The notes under the pieces: generated by a model
Database searches by the model: none
Told to the model about the DNA's origin: nothing
Seen by the model: the letters and a program-made list of their open reading frames with translations, nothing else
Position numbers and translations under genes: made by a program
Assembly (NCBI GenBank): GCA_003427395.1
Contig: BFEA01000562.1
Span: forward strand, 375,209-399,201
From: Chara braunii
Lineage: Eukaryota > Streptophyta > Charophyceae > Charales > Characeae
Length of the DNA: 23,993 bases
Direction of reading: 5' to 3'
In this document: piece after piece, positions 1 through 10,271 of the stretch
Layout of the letters: each line of letters opens with the position of its first letter
How positions within the stretch are numbered: position 1 is the first letter of the stretch

Positions 1-1130
1 AACCAACGGAGTACAAGGAGTTGGACGAGGAGGTGAATTGCTAGATTGAAGGGACAGGCAAGTTCAGAAGCGAGAGGGCACTTGCAGAGGTGGACAACGG
101 CCAACCAGCCAGATGGTGGAGAAAGTGGTGCGCTGAGTTGCCGAACTTGCAACGCCAGGCAGTCCGTTTGCTTGGACAGGGGTCGTCTGCTTCCGGTTGT
201 GAGCGGAATTGGAGTCTTTCGAAAGGATTCACTCCAAACCGAGCAACAGCCTCACCGTCGAACAATTGAGCACATTGGTATACAACAGATGGAACCAGCA
301 TCTGTTGGACAAGCTTGAGAAGAAGCCGGTTGAAAAGGAAGACCCGAAGAAGAAGCCTTGGAGGGATGGGGTCGGGGACTTGACAGCACAGCAATTGTGC
401 GAGGACGCAAAGAAGAGGGTGCAGGAGTGGAGAGCCAAGCTGCGTGGCGATAGGGAGGAGGCGGAGGATTGTGAGGATGAAGATGACGACGACGATGATG
501 GCGCCCGTGATAACGTGGCCAAGGCAAGCACCATTGCACGCCCGCGGGCCACCAGCAGCTTGCTTGAGCTCGAAAGGGAGCTTAACAAGGAGCTACCTTC
601 ATGGAGGAAGGCCGTACGGCCTTCCAAGTACCTCGCCCGCTTGCATTTGCAGGAATCTCAGCATGCAGGCAAGACTATGACAACCGAGCACGCAGAGAAG
701 TATATCAATGCAAGAGCTCAAGCGTGCGCACCCAATGTGAAGGCGCCTGCAAAGAGGGGGCGACCACGTAAGGTGGCACATGTGCAGGGCACGGAGGCAG
801 ACGGGGAGCAGGCGCCCAGAGATGCAGAGGCATCCAAGCGGGGGAGCAAACAGGATGCTGCTCTCGAGGTTGCAGCAAAGGGGCCTGGGAAAAGATCCAG
901 GGGGCGACCAAGGAAGGTGCTGCAGGAAGAGGAGGTGCAGGTGGACGCAAGGGAGACTGGGGAAGAGGGGGAATCGTCTCAGAAGGACAGCACCGAAGTG
1001 GAAGACGAGGAGAGATTGAAAGAGGGGGAGGAATGGAGCACAAAAGAATCTTCAGAATCATCAGAATCATCAGGTGCTGATTCTGAAGCTGATTCTGAAG
1101 AAGAGCCCCTTGCTAAAAAAAAGCGCAGAG

Positions 1131-1135
<5 letters not shown>
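1..1135 (+). pseudogene. hAT transposase C-terminal end with AT-hook tail, broken
   Basis: The frame starting at base 3 encodes the hAT C-terminal dimerisation signature: a WW pair (RWWRKW), then LQRQAVRLLGQGSSASGCERNWS. This stretch is split here as LQRQAVRLLG and SSASGCERNWS. The frame then changes near 215, and SFERIHSK, NSL and LVYNRW continue the same domain. One missing base between WS and FERIHS explains the shift. A TAG at 42-44 interrupts the same frame upstream, so the copy is dead unless spliced unusually. After the dimerisation domain comes a tail of about 260 residues: an acidic run (474-502), two AT-hooks (KRGRPRK at 752-772, RGRPRK at 899-916), a Ser/Glu-rich stretch and a basic end (KKKRRE), stop at 1133-1135. 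AT-hooks bind the minor groove of AT-rich DNA. The DDE catalytic part would lie left of the window. The hAT family call is firm; whether the tail belongs to the transposase or to a fused gene is uncertain. Confidence 0.8.

Positions 1136-1169
<34 letters not shown>
1134..1169. repeat. (GA)n microsatellite
   Basis: About 18 uninterrupted AG/GA units begin inside the stop codon of the hAT-derived frame. Slippage here could move the end of that reading frame. Confidence 0.95.
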
Positions 1170-1171
<2 letters not shown>

Positions 1172-1554
1172 ACTTGAGTAAGTTATGTGAACACATTTTG
1201 CTATGGACTCGTATGGAGTATGGACGTCTTTTGGACTGTTCTCTGCAGTTCTGTGAGAAGTCACAGAAGTGATGTTTTTGAATGTTTTTGTAGTTCTGCT
1301 TGTATGTTGTTGTCACTTGTTGAACTGTGTGGTTGCAGGTACCATGTCAAAGCGGCTTGGAGGTATGTATGTTTTTGAAGTTCGTTTCTTAACTTTCTTA
1401 AAGTTCTTTTATTGATTTCAATTTATTTTTTTATTTTTTTTTGTTTGTTGATCAGCTTCGTCTGTTATTGAACCTTGAAGGCGCCCAAGTTCTATGTAAG
1501 CCGCGATGGCAAATGCATCAGGAGAGGGGGGGGGGGGGAATCCGATTTTTTTTT
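1170..1554. other. No gene seen; homopolymer runs
   Basis: AT-rich sequence with T-rich stretches. A run of 13 G (1526-1538) is followed at once by a run of 10 T (1546-1555). A short segment near 1338-1362 is framed by ttgcag and gtatgt and could resemble a mini-exon, but nothing supports coding. Confidence 0.6.
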
Positions 1555-1679
1555 TCCGGACCTCACCATGCATCCGGACCGTCTGGACCCACTCATATCC
1601 GGTGTCCGGATCATGTCCGGATTTCCGGACACGTGTCCGGTTTGGTGTCCGGAAATGTCCGGGTCCGGGTCCGGGTCCG
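1555..1679. repeat. CCGGA/TCCGG-rich degenerate minisatellite
   Basis: TCCGG or CCGGA recurs more than ten times in about 125 bp with variable spacers of 3-9 bases, ending in a regular hexanucleotide array (TCCGGG)n at 1657-1679. It is dense in CpG and TCCGGA palindromes. Open frames on both strands here are products of the repeat. Confidence 0.85.
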
Positions 1680-2170
1680 TCGTAGCCATGCTTGGAACAC
1701 AATTAAAAAAAAGGCCAATCAGAATCAGCTTGTTACAGCGACAGTAATCAAGACTAGAAAGTTGAAATTACAGACAAAGATTTTTCAAATGGAAAATTTC
1801 TTCAAAAGCATACTTTTGGAAATTGAAAATTGAAACAAAATAGGGAATCAACTCTGATGTCCGAAAGGACTTTCGACTCTGATTTCCAGAACCCCAAGGT
1901 TCAAGGAAACGTTCAGACCGTAGATCAGGAAACACCAAGTAGGAGCAAACGAAACAATTCTAAAACCAGACGCAAAATCAACAAAAAAATTACGAGCTAC
2001 CGATCAAGATCAACTAAAAAATCGGAAATGCCATCCATTGATCCAAAGTTCCAAACATGTCAAAACTGGACACGTGACGTAACCTAAAGCACATAGGGTT
2101 TATCTTCGAGCCAGTTCAGTTGAGGTTCCCACCCTTTCTATTCTCTATCTACCAGGCGAGTGAACTGCAA
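1680..2170. other. No gene seen
   Basis: AT-rich sequence with short open frames of no recognisable family. Confidence 0.5.
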
Positions 2171-2321
2171 TGATTCTGTGCCTAATAGACGGGAGTTGTG
2201 GCCATAAGAGTGTTTTCACATAGAACTGTGTTCACTAATGATACTGTTCCTAAAGGACGGGTAGAACTGTGTTCACTAATGATCCTGTTCCTAAAGGGCG
2301 GGAGCTGTGGCCATAAAAGTG
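2171..2321. repeat. 41-bp tandem repeat with flanking partial copies
   Basis: Copies at 2221-2261 and 2262-2302 differ at only two positions. The outer segments 2171-2213 and 2278-2321 also match each other (ctgt.cctaa...gggag.tgtggccata), so the array is part of a longer duplicated unit. Confidence 0.9.
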
Positions 2322-4109
2322 CACTTTTCACTTTGTTTTCTTTTCTTTCCCCCAGAAAAGTCTGTTCACTTTGATAAGCGCAGGGTTGTATTTCTGCCAC
2401 TGGCGGATGGTGGAGGGATGTTGCATGGAGTATGGCCAACCGGTCACACCTTACAAATGGTGGCACATACGGAAGGATGGTTGGGAGGCACATGTGGGGA
2501 GAGTCAGTCGCATGCAGGGATTCTCGGCATGGTATGGACTGTGGGCTGGCACATCTGATGCAAACACGACAGCAGTACGATGGACCACCAGATGCAACGA
2601 CGACGACATCCACATCAACAAAGACAACAACAACTACAATGGCATCAACAACAGCAATACCAATGACGGCGAGGACAACGACTTCAGTAAGCTGGAGGAG
2701 AATTAAGGAGAAGAATGGGTGGCATGGCTGTGGAGCACCTGGCCCGACTGACAAACCAACCCTTTGCCAGAGACTCGATGAACAAGCAAGTTCCTATCAC
2801 GTAATATCAACAAATTGCGACAGCATGAACTGTGAATGGTGCATCCCTGCAGATTCAAAGATGGAAGAAAGGAGAAGATGGGAGAAAGGAGAAAAGGAGC
2901 TACTAGTCAGGGCTATGCCATCCTCCAGGCCCAACTTTCCATTGTGTCCTTTGTTGCAGAGGCATATTGCACTTATTGCTAACAGAACGTTGCCCCTGTC
3001 GACCAACAGGAAATACAATACATGGCTGGCAGTGCATCTGTCGCATCATCTTTGCACCATACTCTTAATAGGATGAGCGATAGAACAGAGGATGTGTGAG
3101 AATATCACCAACCGACACAGTAGTCAGTTGATCCTCTAGCATCACGCTTTTCCGCAATCAATTTGCGCGTGGAATGTACGCTGGTTCTCATTGCAGATAC
3201 TACGGTCTTCCTCTGAATAGAGTGCACGCCGCATGATCATTATCACTGTATCTCGACAGAAAGTTGCCCCAAATGCCGCTATAACGACCAATTTTTTTGG
3301 GTTAACAGAAACCTGTCAGAAATGTTATTGGCTCTCCAGCCTCTCCTGGTACAGGTTTCTTCATCAATTATTTTCAAGAAAGAAGCTTACCCATCTTGTC
3401 CCATACTTGTCTTTCTTCAGGACGTGACAACACAGAAATGTTAGAATGAGCAGTGAATAACATCCTCTTGCTTCACCTTCCTCACATATGGAAAATGATT
3501 CTTTGAGAGGGCTTCGCACTTCACTACTCCTTTTACTCCACCCAGGTTTGACAGGCACAGTAAAATAGATGATCGGCCATTGCAGACTCCGAATATAAAA
3601 ACCCGTTTCGAACTTTCGATTCTTTCGAATGCCGAGAAGTTGAGAATGGAGGTCTGTGGATTCTTGCGTACTGCACCAAAGTCAACGACTAGATGCTCAG
3701 ACCATCTATCACCCAGTGCAGAGGTCTACCGCTGCCTATCTAGGCCTAATGCTGTACCCCAATTTTATGGTGTATTCACTGTATTGTAATTGATTTGTCC
3801 TTCCATGAAACATTCTACATACCACCTTGTATCTTCTAAAAGCCCATTCATTCTACGGGATCCAGTTTGAACTCATGACCTGTTTATGAACAAGAGTTGA
3901 ATTCAGACAATAATCTGTGGGGTTCAGAACTTCAGAGTTATCGGTTAACCCCATCCACGAACAGAATATTACCATAATGGCTGGAAGTGGCTGAGCTATG
4001 GTACAGTCAATAGGAGGAAGCAAGTCAGCAGAGGATAGATAAACTGCACAGAAGAATAAAATTAATAAATTATACTCATAACTTATAAGATAAGATGAGA
4101 AAAACGCAC
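2322..4109. other. No recognised gene; unassigned open frames
   Basis: All three plus frames stay open for part of 2307-3076, including a 214-codon frame at 2432-3076. Much of that length comes from an ACA/CAA/CGA-rich stretch (2575-2690), which gives Thr-rich, Asn-rich or Gln-rich products depending on frame. No domain is recognised and no frame stands out. From 3077 to 4109 nothing is recognised. As part of a CstF50 intron or its downstream region it could hold a short exon that I failed to see. Confidence 0.4.
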
Positions 4110-4210
4110 CTGATTGATGGCGCCACCGACATGGCTCTCGTGTAGATTCGCAGAAAGAAAGCAATGGAATGTGTTAATGTCGTAGAGGTGAGCAAGCGGG
4201 TGATCAGTTC
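4110..4210 (-). CDS. CSTF1: CstF50/CSTF1-type WD40 protein, internal exon (downstream of the two found)
   Basis: This 101-bp minus-strand exon encodes 34 residues beginning GTDHPLAHLYDINTF and ending GGAINQ. I recognise it as part of the WD40 domain of cleavage stimulation factor subunit 50, the nuclear protein that with CstF64 and CstF77 helps define mRNA poly(A) sites. The first Gly codon is split, G in the previous exon and GA here, so the join is in phase. Splice signals agree: a long pyrimidine tract (T12, then C-rich) and ACAG before the exon at 4211-4214, and a GTGCGT donor after it (4104-4109), leaving phase 0. In plant homologues the next residues are usually VRYS, so another exon is expected at lower coordinates, but I did not find it before base 1. 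The symbol follows the animal name; plants use CstF50. Confidence 0.88.
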
Positions 4211-4214
4211 CTGT

Positions 4215-5030
4215 TACAAGGGGAGGGGGGGACAAAAAAAAAAAAACAGAAACAAACCACCACTTGTCAACAAGCACTTATCAGCTACAGCAGGTCCACC
4301 ATAACTTCTGTGACGAAAAGTTGAAAACCTACTTGCTGATTCCTCCTTGAACATTCTCCCGGGTCTCCCTATATGCTGTAGTACCCGAATGATCTGTCCA
4401 GTATTAGCTGGCCAGATTTCAGTTTCCATATCCGAGGAAGGGTATTTTACTATTTCTTGCCTCTCGGACACAGTTTCCCAAAACAAGCTCGGATTTGTAC
4501 TCTATGAGAAATGCAAGAAATAACCATTCCAAAAGTCGGTAATAAAAAAATAGCACGTCTTTTTAGAGTTGTTCGGATTTCTGAACAACGGGAGGCACCT
4601 CCGTATTCAGGCCTGGACATCCGGGTCCAGATATCGAGCCTGGACAGCCAAAAAACATAGCCATCTAGACAATAATGTTATGATCCTGGTCATTTCCCAA
4701 GTGCAAATTCACAATGAAAGACAATGCCACCCAATTGCGAAAGAAATGAAAGCACTTGCAAGAGATAAAGACCAGAGGAGAGGTAAAGAAGAAGAAGAAG
4801 TACACCAGCAAGACCAATGACAATTCCCCCTTCTCTCTCCACCTTCCTCCTTTCTCCTTCTCTTCACCAATCTTATTCTTCTCTCAACAATAATAATAAC
4901 AATGAATGGATGAACCAGAATCAATGTCCGAAGTTCCCCCTTACTGCTGACTCAACTCACAACCCAACAACAACAACAACAAGTCCACCATGGCTATGTC
5001 TTCCTTCCTTCAACCTCCTCTCTCAAGCAT
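4215..5030. other. Intron sequence without a recognised gene
   Basis: Contains small AAT and AAC triplet runs (about 4889-4903 and 4970-4981), a GAA run near 4788 and a pyrimidine-rich stretch at 4826-4870. A minus-strand open frame at 4330-4510 has splice-like edges but does not fit the flanking gene. Confidence 0.5.
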
Positions 5031-5039
5031 AGGTCATGG

Positions 5040-6008
5040 AGGACTACTGGAAGGCAGCTATGATGCTGCCCTGATGCCCGAAAGACAACCCAAAGCAGCT
5101 ATGTCGCTGCTTGACTCGGTCCGCTATGCCTGACCCTGCGTCTAGCTGCCCTGGTGCAGCGTTACCCCAACCGAGGCCTTCCAGATGCAGCGCCCAACAA
5201 GGTGATGAAGACGGTGTCCACCATAGCCAGGTAAGTGCCCTACCACTCTCCTACCATGTCCCCCTTCTTCCTCCTTCAAGCTGGGGTGCTCGCCATAGCC
5301 AGGCTGAGCCCCAGCAGACCTTCACCTCCAAGCAGCGCTGCGCTCCAGCAGCATGTCGCCAATCCTTGCATACCGCAAATGAGGAAGAGCTCACCGCTCC
5401 TCCTGAAGATATAGCGGCCTACCGGCCTCCTGGGCGGTGACTTCCTAGGCCAAGCGGCCTCCCAGCAACCGGTACCTCCTCCCTTTTGGAGGAAAAAATC
5501 ATTGCAGGCTCTGTTATTGTCCGCACAGGCCCTAGATCCGGGCTACTTGGACTGGTACCGGCCTACCTCTAACCTACCGCTACTGGGCCTCTAAAAATGC
5601 CAACTTTTTGTCTTCTTCTGCTCGGCCTACCTGCTACTTGAGTGTTTTTCCCCAGCTGCTCTAAGTGCCGTGGGCCTACTCCCCGCTACCGGCATGTTTA
5701 CCCCCCTGCAACCCTCCAAAGTCACGGCCACAGGNAAGTACCGGCCCGGTGGGCCTTGCAACCAACAAGTACCCTGGCGGGTTACACACATACTCAACCA
5801 GCAAGCACTCAGACAGGCATGCAACCCAGCAGGCACACACACACACACATCCGGCAAGCACTCAGACAGGCATGCAAACCAGCAGGCACGCACACACACA
5901 GACTTGGGACCACAGCAGAATGCGGGAATCACAGCAAGGCATTCATTCCATTGGCAAATCCCAGAAATCAGCAGTGTTCTCAGTCTGTGTTTTGGGCGGG
6001 TCATTACA
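5040..6008 (-). repeat. Probable 3' LTR of Ty3/gypsy fragment I; far end undefined
   Basis: Reading the minus strand after the end of pol, a purine-rich tract (GAGAGGGGAG, 6013-6023) is followed by TGTAATGACCCGCCC starting at 6008. This is the usual PPT-then-TG start of a gypsy 3' LTR. The sequence below it is GC-rich, with repeated ACCGGCCTACC-like motifs (around 5417, 5556 and 5624). Since no second LTR is present, the other end cannot be set; 5040 is a guess. It contains one ambiguous base (5735). Confidence 0.5.
5801..5903. repeat. Tandem duplication of about 50 bp ending in CA repeats
   Basis: 5801-5853 and 5854-5903 share gcaagcactcagacaggcat and a following AGCAGGCA-(CA)n segment, with few differences. 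It lies inside the probable LTR of gypsy fragment I. Confidence 0.9.
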
Positions 6009-6023
6009 TTACTCCCCTCTCGA
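6009..6023 (-). other. Polypurine tract of gypsy fragment I
   Basis: The minus-strand purine-rich GAGAGGGGAG lies between the end of pol and the TG of the putative LTR, where plus-strand DNA synthesis is primed in LTR retrotransposons. Confidence 0.55.
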
Positions 6024-6101
6024 GAGCGAGGTCCGTTCGAGCGTCTAACTCAGTCAGAGTCGGCACAGAAGGCGTCATAGGCATAGATAAAAAAGAGAGT
6101 G

Positions 6102-7935
6102 TTAGTGAGTCCGAACGGAAGTGATTTTTGCAGCAAACTTAGTGGTCTGTCTGTCAACAATCTGTCGTTCATATGCGTTTACAACACGTGGAGCACTCTT
6201 TATCAATTCTTTCCGGTCGATCCAGAAGAATTCGTTCAACGGGTGGTAGAGGAAATGAACTTTGTACTGTCTGTTCCTTCTCCCCTCGTGAGAAACGATT
6301 ATGTCAATCTCATGGCCGCCGTCAATAGGGCGAGGTATCATAGGATCACGGAAGGGAAAAGTCTCATCATCAATGTGTGGGAACAGTTTGGAGGCATGGA
6401 AGACTGGATACGTGCGCAGATGAGGAGGCGCGTCAATCACATACGAAGGGTTGAAATCATCCCCGACTACCTGCAGAATCTGCCAAGGGCCATAGTACAG
6501 TGGAAGAAGCTTCCATGATATGCCCTCTTCATCAGAAAACTCAGACATTTTGACCCAAACATAATCCCCTACTTTGAACTTTTCTTCTTTCGCCGCTTAT
6601 TGGCATGTTTGATCATGGCATGCTGGCGCTTGTTCATATCTGCTGTAGCAGCTTTGAGCAAGCGTGCGTACTTGGCATTGTAGCCAGGCATGCTGGGCAT
6701 CAGATCAGGTGACCGTTTAGGGAACAGATAGGAGAGGGGATTACGCATCGGCCATCCATACTGCAATTGGTTTGGTGTCACACCAGTCGCAGAGTGAATG
6801 GAGTTGTTGTACAGCCCCTTCACTTTGTGCAATTCCTTGTCCCATGTGTTCTGATCTGGAACAATTAGTGCGCGAAGCAATTGGATGACAGTCTGGTTGA
6901 TCTCCTCAGCCAATCCGTTGGCTTCGGGGTGACGACCAGAAGTCCTGTTCAGTTTGATGTCGTAGATCTGAGATGTGAAGTCTTTCCAATCTTTGCTGAT
7001 GAATCTGGTGTCCTGATCACTCACAGTAGTTTTCGGGACGCCGGACTGCAGAATGTACTGCTGATGGAATTCTTCTATGACAAGTTCAGTCGGGGCGTGA
7101 GGAGGGAGAGGAATCAAGTTCAGAAATTTGGAGAAGCGGTCCACAATGACCATGACTTGTGAATTCCCAGCCTCACTCACCTTTCCCATGTCCGTGAAGT
7201 CGATGGAAATCGACTCGCCGGGTCCATCAGGAATGGGAAGAGGTCTCAGTAGGCCANAAGGCTTNTGCCTGTGAACCTTGATCCTTTGGCATACTTNACA
7301 TTCAGCAATAAATTTCTGAGCAGATCCTTTCATTCCTGGCCAGTCAAATTGTTGCAGAAGACTTCCATAAGTCTTCTCAAAGCCAAAATGTCCACTCCGA
7401 CCGTGCGNCANATCCAAGAAGTGAGTTCGGAGAGGCGCATGGTTGGGTACACACAAACGGTCAAACTTTCCGTACCGGCGAAATACAAGACCCTCGCATT
7501 CATGAAAATCAGGCTGACTGTTGGGGTCAGCCTTGAGCTGCTCAAGGATGGGACTAAGGTACGGATCCTTGGCAGTGTGCTCGACCAGATCCTCCTTCAG
7601 TTTCCTCCGGAGGTCGTACAAGTCCACAAGGCAAGTCAAATACTCGGGATGGCGCGACAGAGCATCAGCAACACGATTATAGCAGCCTTTCTTATGTTTT
7701 AGTTCAAAGTTGAAAACATCAATATCATGCAGCCAGCGGGTCAGAGTTGGAGAGAGGTCAGTTTGTGTCTTAATCCATTGCAAGGTCTGATGATCTGAAT
7801 AGACCTTGAAGTGGCGACCCAAGAGGTAGTGCTTCCAATGCGTGAGCGCCTCGCGCAAGGCGTAGAGCTCCCGCATGTATGTGGAAGTGGCTACCTTGTG
7901 CTTCTGCTCTGCCCTGAGGGAGAGGTAGGCAGAGC
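6102..7935 (-). pseudogene. Ty3/gypsy pol fragment I: RNase H, integrase, chromo-like tail
   Basis: On the minus strand from about 7935: the end of RNase H (TSTYMRELYALREAL, SDHQTLQWIKTQ, ADALSR), then integrase with an H-H-C-C zinc finger (HGRSGHFG ... C.VCQR) and the DDE core (SIDFTDMG, VSDQDTRF, HPEANGLAEE). The integrase C-terminal part continues in another frame at 6102-6548 (YYGPWQILQVVGDD, FHASKLFPH) and ends in a chromodomain-like segment (YKVHFLYHP, WIDRKEL). A one-base shift in an A-rich stretch near 6575-6590 separates the two. Protease, reverse transcriptase and 5' LTR are absent: homology stops near 7935 and unrelated sequence follows. Five ambiguous bases (7257, 7265, 7297, 7408, 7411) lie in the integrase. 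It is a dead, 5'-truncated copy inside the CstF50 intron, in the same orientation as the gene. Confidence 0.92.
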
Positions 7936-9090
7936 TCTGAGTTAAAGGAAGATGAGATGAGGGTGAGAAAGAAGACTTCCACGGCTATGGGATAGTGGTA
8001 GTACAAGGGAGTAGACCGAGGATATGGAGGTTGAGGTAGAAGAACATCAAACTAGGCTATGAAGGGACGTGGAGGGAGAGAATAGATGTAGAAGAGGAGG
8101 AACAGGGGGAGAACAGACGAGAGAAATTTACCTTTGGCTATGGTGGGACCTTCACCTCCAATTCCTTGGTTGGTGCTGCATCCGGAAGGGCCCCTGTCGG
8201 GGTACCAGTTGGACATGGGACTTCATCCACAAGTGTGGCTGTGGTGGAATGACACTGGAAAGGCATGATAGTGTTCGTTAAACATCCATGCCGACATGGA
8301 TGAGCAGCCATAGCTAGATACACAATCTTGAGGAGCTCAGCGAGAGTAAGGCCTAAAGGAGAGCTCTTTGAGGTTGCCGGCCGAAAGCGGGATAACTCGA
8401 CATTGATTCTTGAGAAAGGATTTCACCGATATCCGCCCTGGTCGCTGGCCCAGTTCCAGTCCCAACTCCCAGTTCAGTCCCAATCCTGGTCCCATGTAGC
8501 ATATTGCCATGCCCCAGGTAGGTGTCCCAGATAGGGCCCCATAATCGTAGGCCGTTGCAGGTAAAATTCGGTAGGTACCGGTGGTGATAGAAAAGTCAGT
8601 AGAAGCTGTGTTAAACTCCGGACCATCCGGTGGCCAGACCTTCGTCTGGCAGGGGTCCCAGGCAGCCCAGCCGGTTGGGTCCCCCGGTTTGGGACCGGGC
8701 GAGCCCAGCGCAATTTCGCAAGGGGAGGGGGAGGCTTTTTTTGGCCAGTGGTCGCCTCCCCAGCCTCCAGCAACACTATTTTTTTCTGGTTTTGATCTAG
8801 GACTAGTTTTAGGGGGGATGGGAAGGTCTTCTTCGGCGACTGATCCCATGGCCGATCTGCAAAGATCAGCGGTTGAGATCATCCACCAAGGAATGGGTTC
8901 CCCCTTTGGCGGGCTACGACACCGTGTTCGAATTCGAACGCGGTATTCCCCATTGCAAAGCCCGTCGTTGCTGCAATTGCAAAGCCGCCCGTCGTCATTG
9001 CCGTTGTGAAGCCCGCCCATCGCCGCTGCCGTCGCGAAGCCCGCCCGTCGTTGCTGCTCGTCGTTGCTCTCCGTGCCCTCCCCGTTGTCG
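7936..9090. other. No recognised gene; GC-rich part with short repeats
   Basis: A long minus frame is open over 8337-9191 but shows no domain and is biased by low-complexity sequence. From about 8950 to 9075 a unit near 25-30 bp recurs (GCAAAGCCC/GCGAAGCCC followed by GCCCGTCGTTGCTG-like sequence). Confidence 0.5.
8921..8944. repeat. 24-bp near-perfect palindrome
   Basis: The core gttcgaattcgaac (8926-8939) is a perfect 14-bp palindrome; with flanks ACCGT and GCGGT the symmetry extends to 24 bp with one mismatch. Confidence 0.85.
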
Positions 9091-9120
9091 CTGCCCATGA
9101 AGCTTCTGTCCCCATTGTGG

Positions 9121-9990
9121 TGAAGACTCCTCCACCTCTTTCCTTCCTCTTCTTCTTCTTCCTCTCCTCCTCCTCCTCCTTTCGTATTCATCTTCTCCTA
9201 TCCTCCTCCTCGTCCTCCTCCTCCTCCTTTCCTCCTCTTCTCCTCCTCTTCTCCTCCTCCTCCTCCTCCTTTCACCTTCTCTCCTCCTCCTCCTCATCGT
9301 CCTAATTTCATTGGTTTTCTTTATTGTCCTCTCCTCCTCCTCCTCTCGTCTTCCTCTTCTTCTCTCCTCCTCGTCCTCCACCTACTTTTGTCTTCTCCAT
9401 CTCTCCTTCTCCTCCTCCTCCTCCTCCTCCTCCTCCTCCACCTACTTTCGTCTTCTCCTTCTCCTTCTCCTCCTCCTCCTCCTCTCTTTTTTTTCCCCCG
9501 TAATCCCCATATATTACCGGTAGGTCCTCCTCCTCCTGCTCCTCTTCCTTCCTCTCGTCGTCTTCTTCTCTCCTCTTCCTCCTCCTCCTCCCGTCTTCTT
9601 CTTCTCTCCTCCTCCTCCTCCTCGTCTTGTCCTTCTCTCCTCCTCCTCGTCTTGTCCTTCTCTCCTCCTCCTCCTCCTCCTCCTCCTCTCGTCGTCTTCT
9701 TCTCTCCTCCTCCTCCTTTCCTCTCCTCCTTCCTCCCCTCCTCCTCCCCCTCCTCTCGTCTTCTTCTTCTTCGTCGTCACCTCCTCCTCCTCCTTTCATC
9801 TTCTTCTTCTTCCTCCTTTCTTGCTCTTCCTCCTCCTTATTTTTCTCTCCTCCTCCTCCTTTCCCTCCTCCTCCTCGTCTTCCTCCTCCTCCTCCTTTCG
9901 TCTTCTTCTTCCCTCCTCGTCCTCCTCGTCCTCCTTTTGTCTTCTTCTTCCCTCCTCGTCGTCCTCCTCCTCCTCCATATCTTACCGCTC
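9121..9990. repeat. Long pyrimidine tract rich in TCC/TCT triplets
   Basis: Some 870 bp almost purely C and T on the plus strand, dominated by TCC, CTC and TTC triplets. It is open in all frames (Ser/Leu/Pro-rich on plus, Glu/Arg/Lys-rich on minus), so the open frames there are not genes. In the CstF50 transcript it would read as GGA/GAG-rich purine sequence. Confidence 0.93.
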
Positions 9991-10113
9991 ACCATCTCGC
10001 ACATCCGCCAGCCATATCCTACTGCGTGCTATCTCCCGTTCGCTTTTTTTTTTTTTCCTGCCCCCCAAAAAAGACGTAAGCGGGCACACAGCATCTCCAT
10101 TCACAACCGCACA

Positions 10114-10115
<2 letters not shown>

Positions 10116-10145
<30 letters not shown>

Positions 10146-10194
10146 CTTCTTCTTCTTCTTCTACTACTACTACTACTACTTCTCCTTCTAATTC

Positions 10195-10269
<75 letters not shown>
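10116..10269. repeat. Compound microsatellite (CTT)n-(CTA)n-(AG)n
   Basis: About 15 CTT units (10116-10160), about 7 CTA units (10161-10181), a 15-bp spacer, then about 36 AG units (10197-10269). Confidence 0.97.

Positions 10270-10271
<2 letters not shown>

Noticed and set aside
2432-3076. 214-codon plus-strand open frame
   Set aside because: Its length depends on an ACA-rich stretch that is open in all frames; no family recognised.
4330-4510. Minus-strand frame with splice-like edges (ttctcatag before, GTAGGT after)
   Set aside because: It lies between the two CstF50 exons, which already join directly. Read in the incoming phase it contains a stop, and no protein family is recognised.
5111-5440. 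109-codon plus frame with a GTAAGT donor-like site at 5231
   Set aside because: It lies in probable LTR sequence of gypsy fragment I and has no recognisable domain.
8337-9191. 284-codon minus-strand open frame
   Set aside because: Ends are low complexity, the middle is made of short repeats, no domain is recognised and it lies in a CstF50 intron.
9308-10191. Several long Ser/Pro/Leu-rich and Glu/Arg-rich frames
   Set aside because: They are translations of a pyrimidine triplet tract and exist in all frames on both strands.
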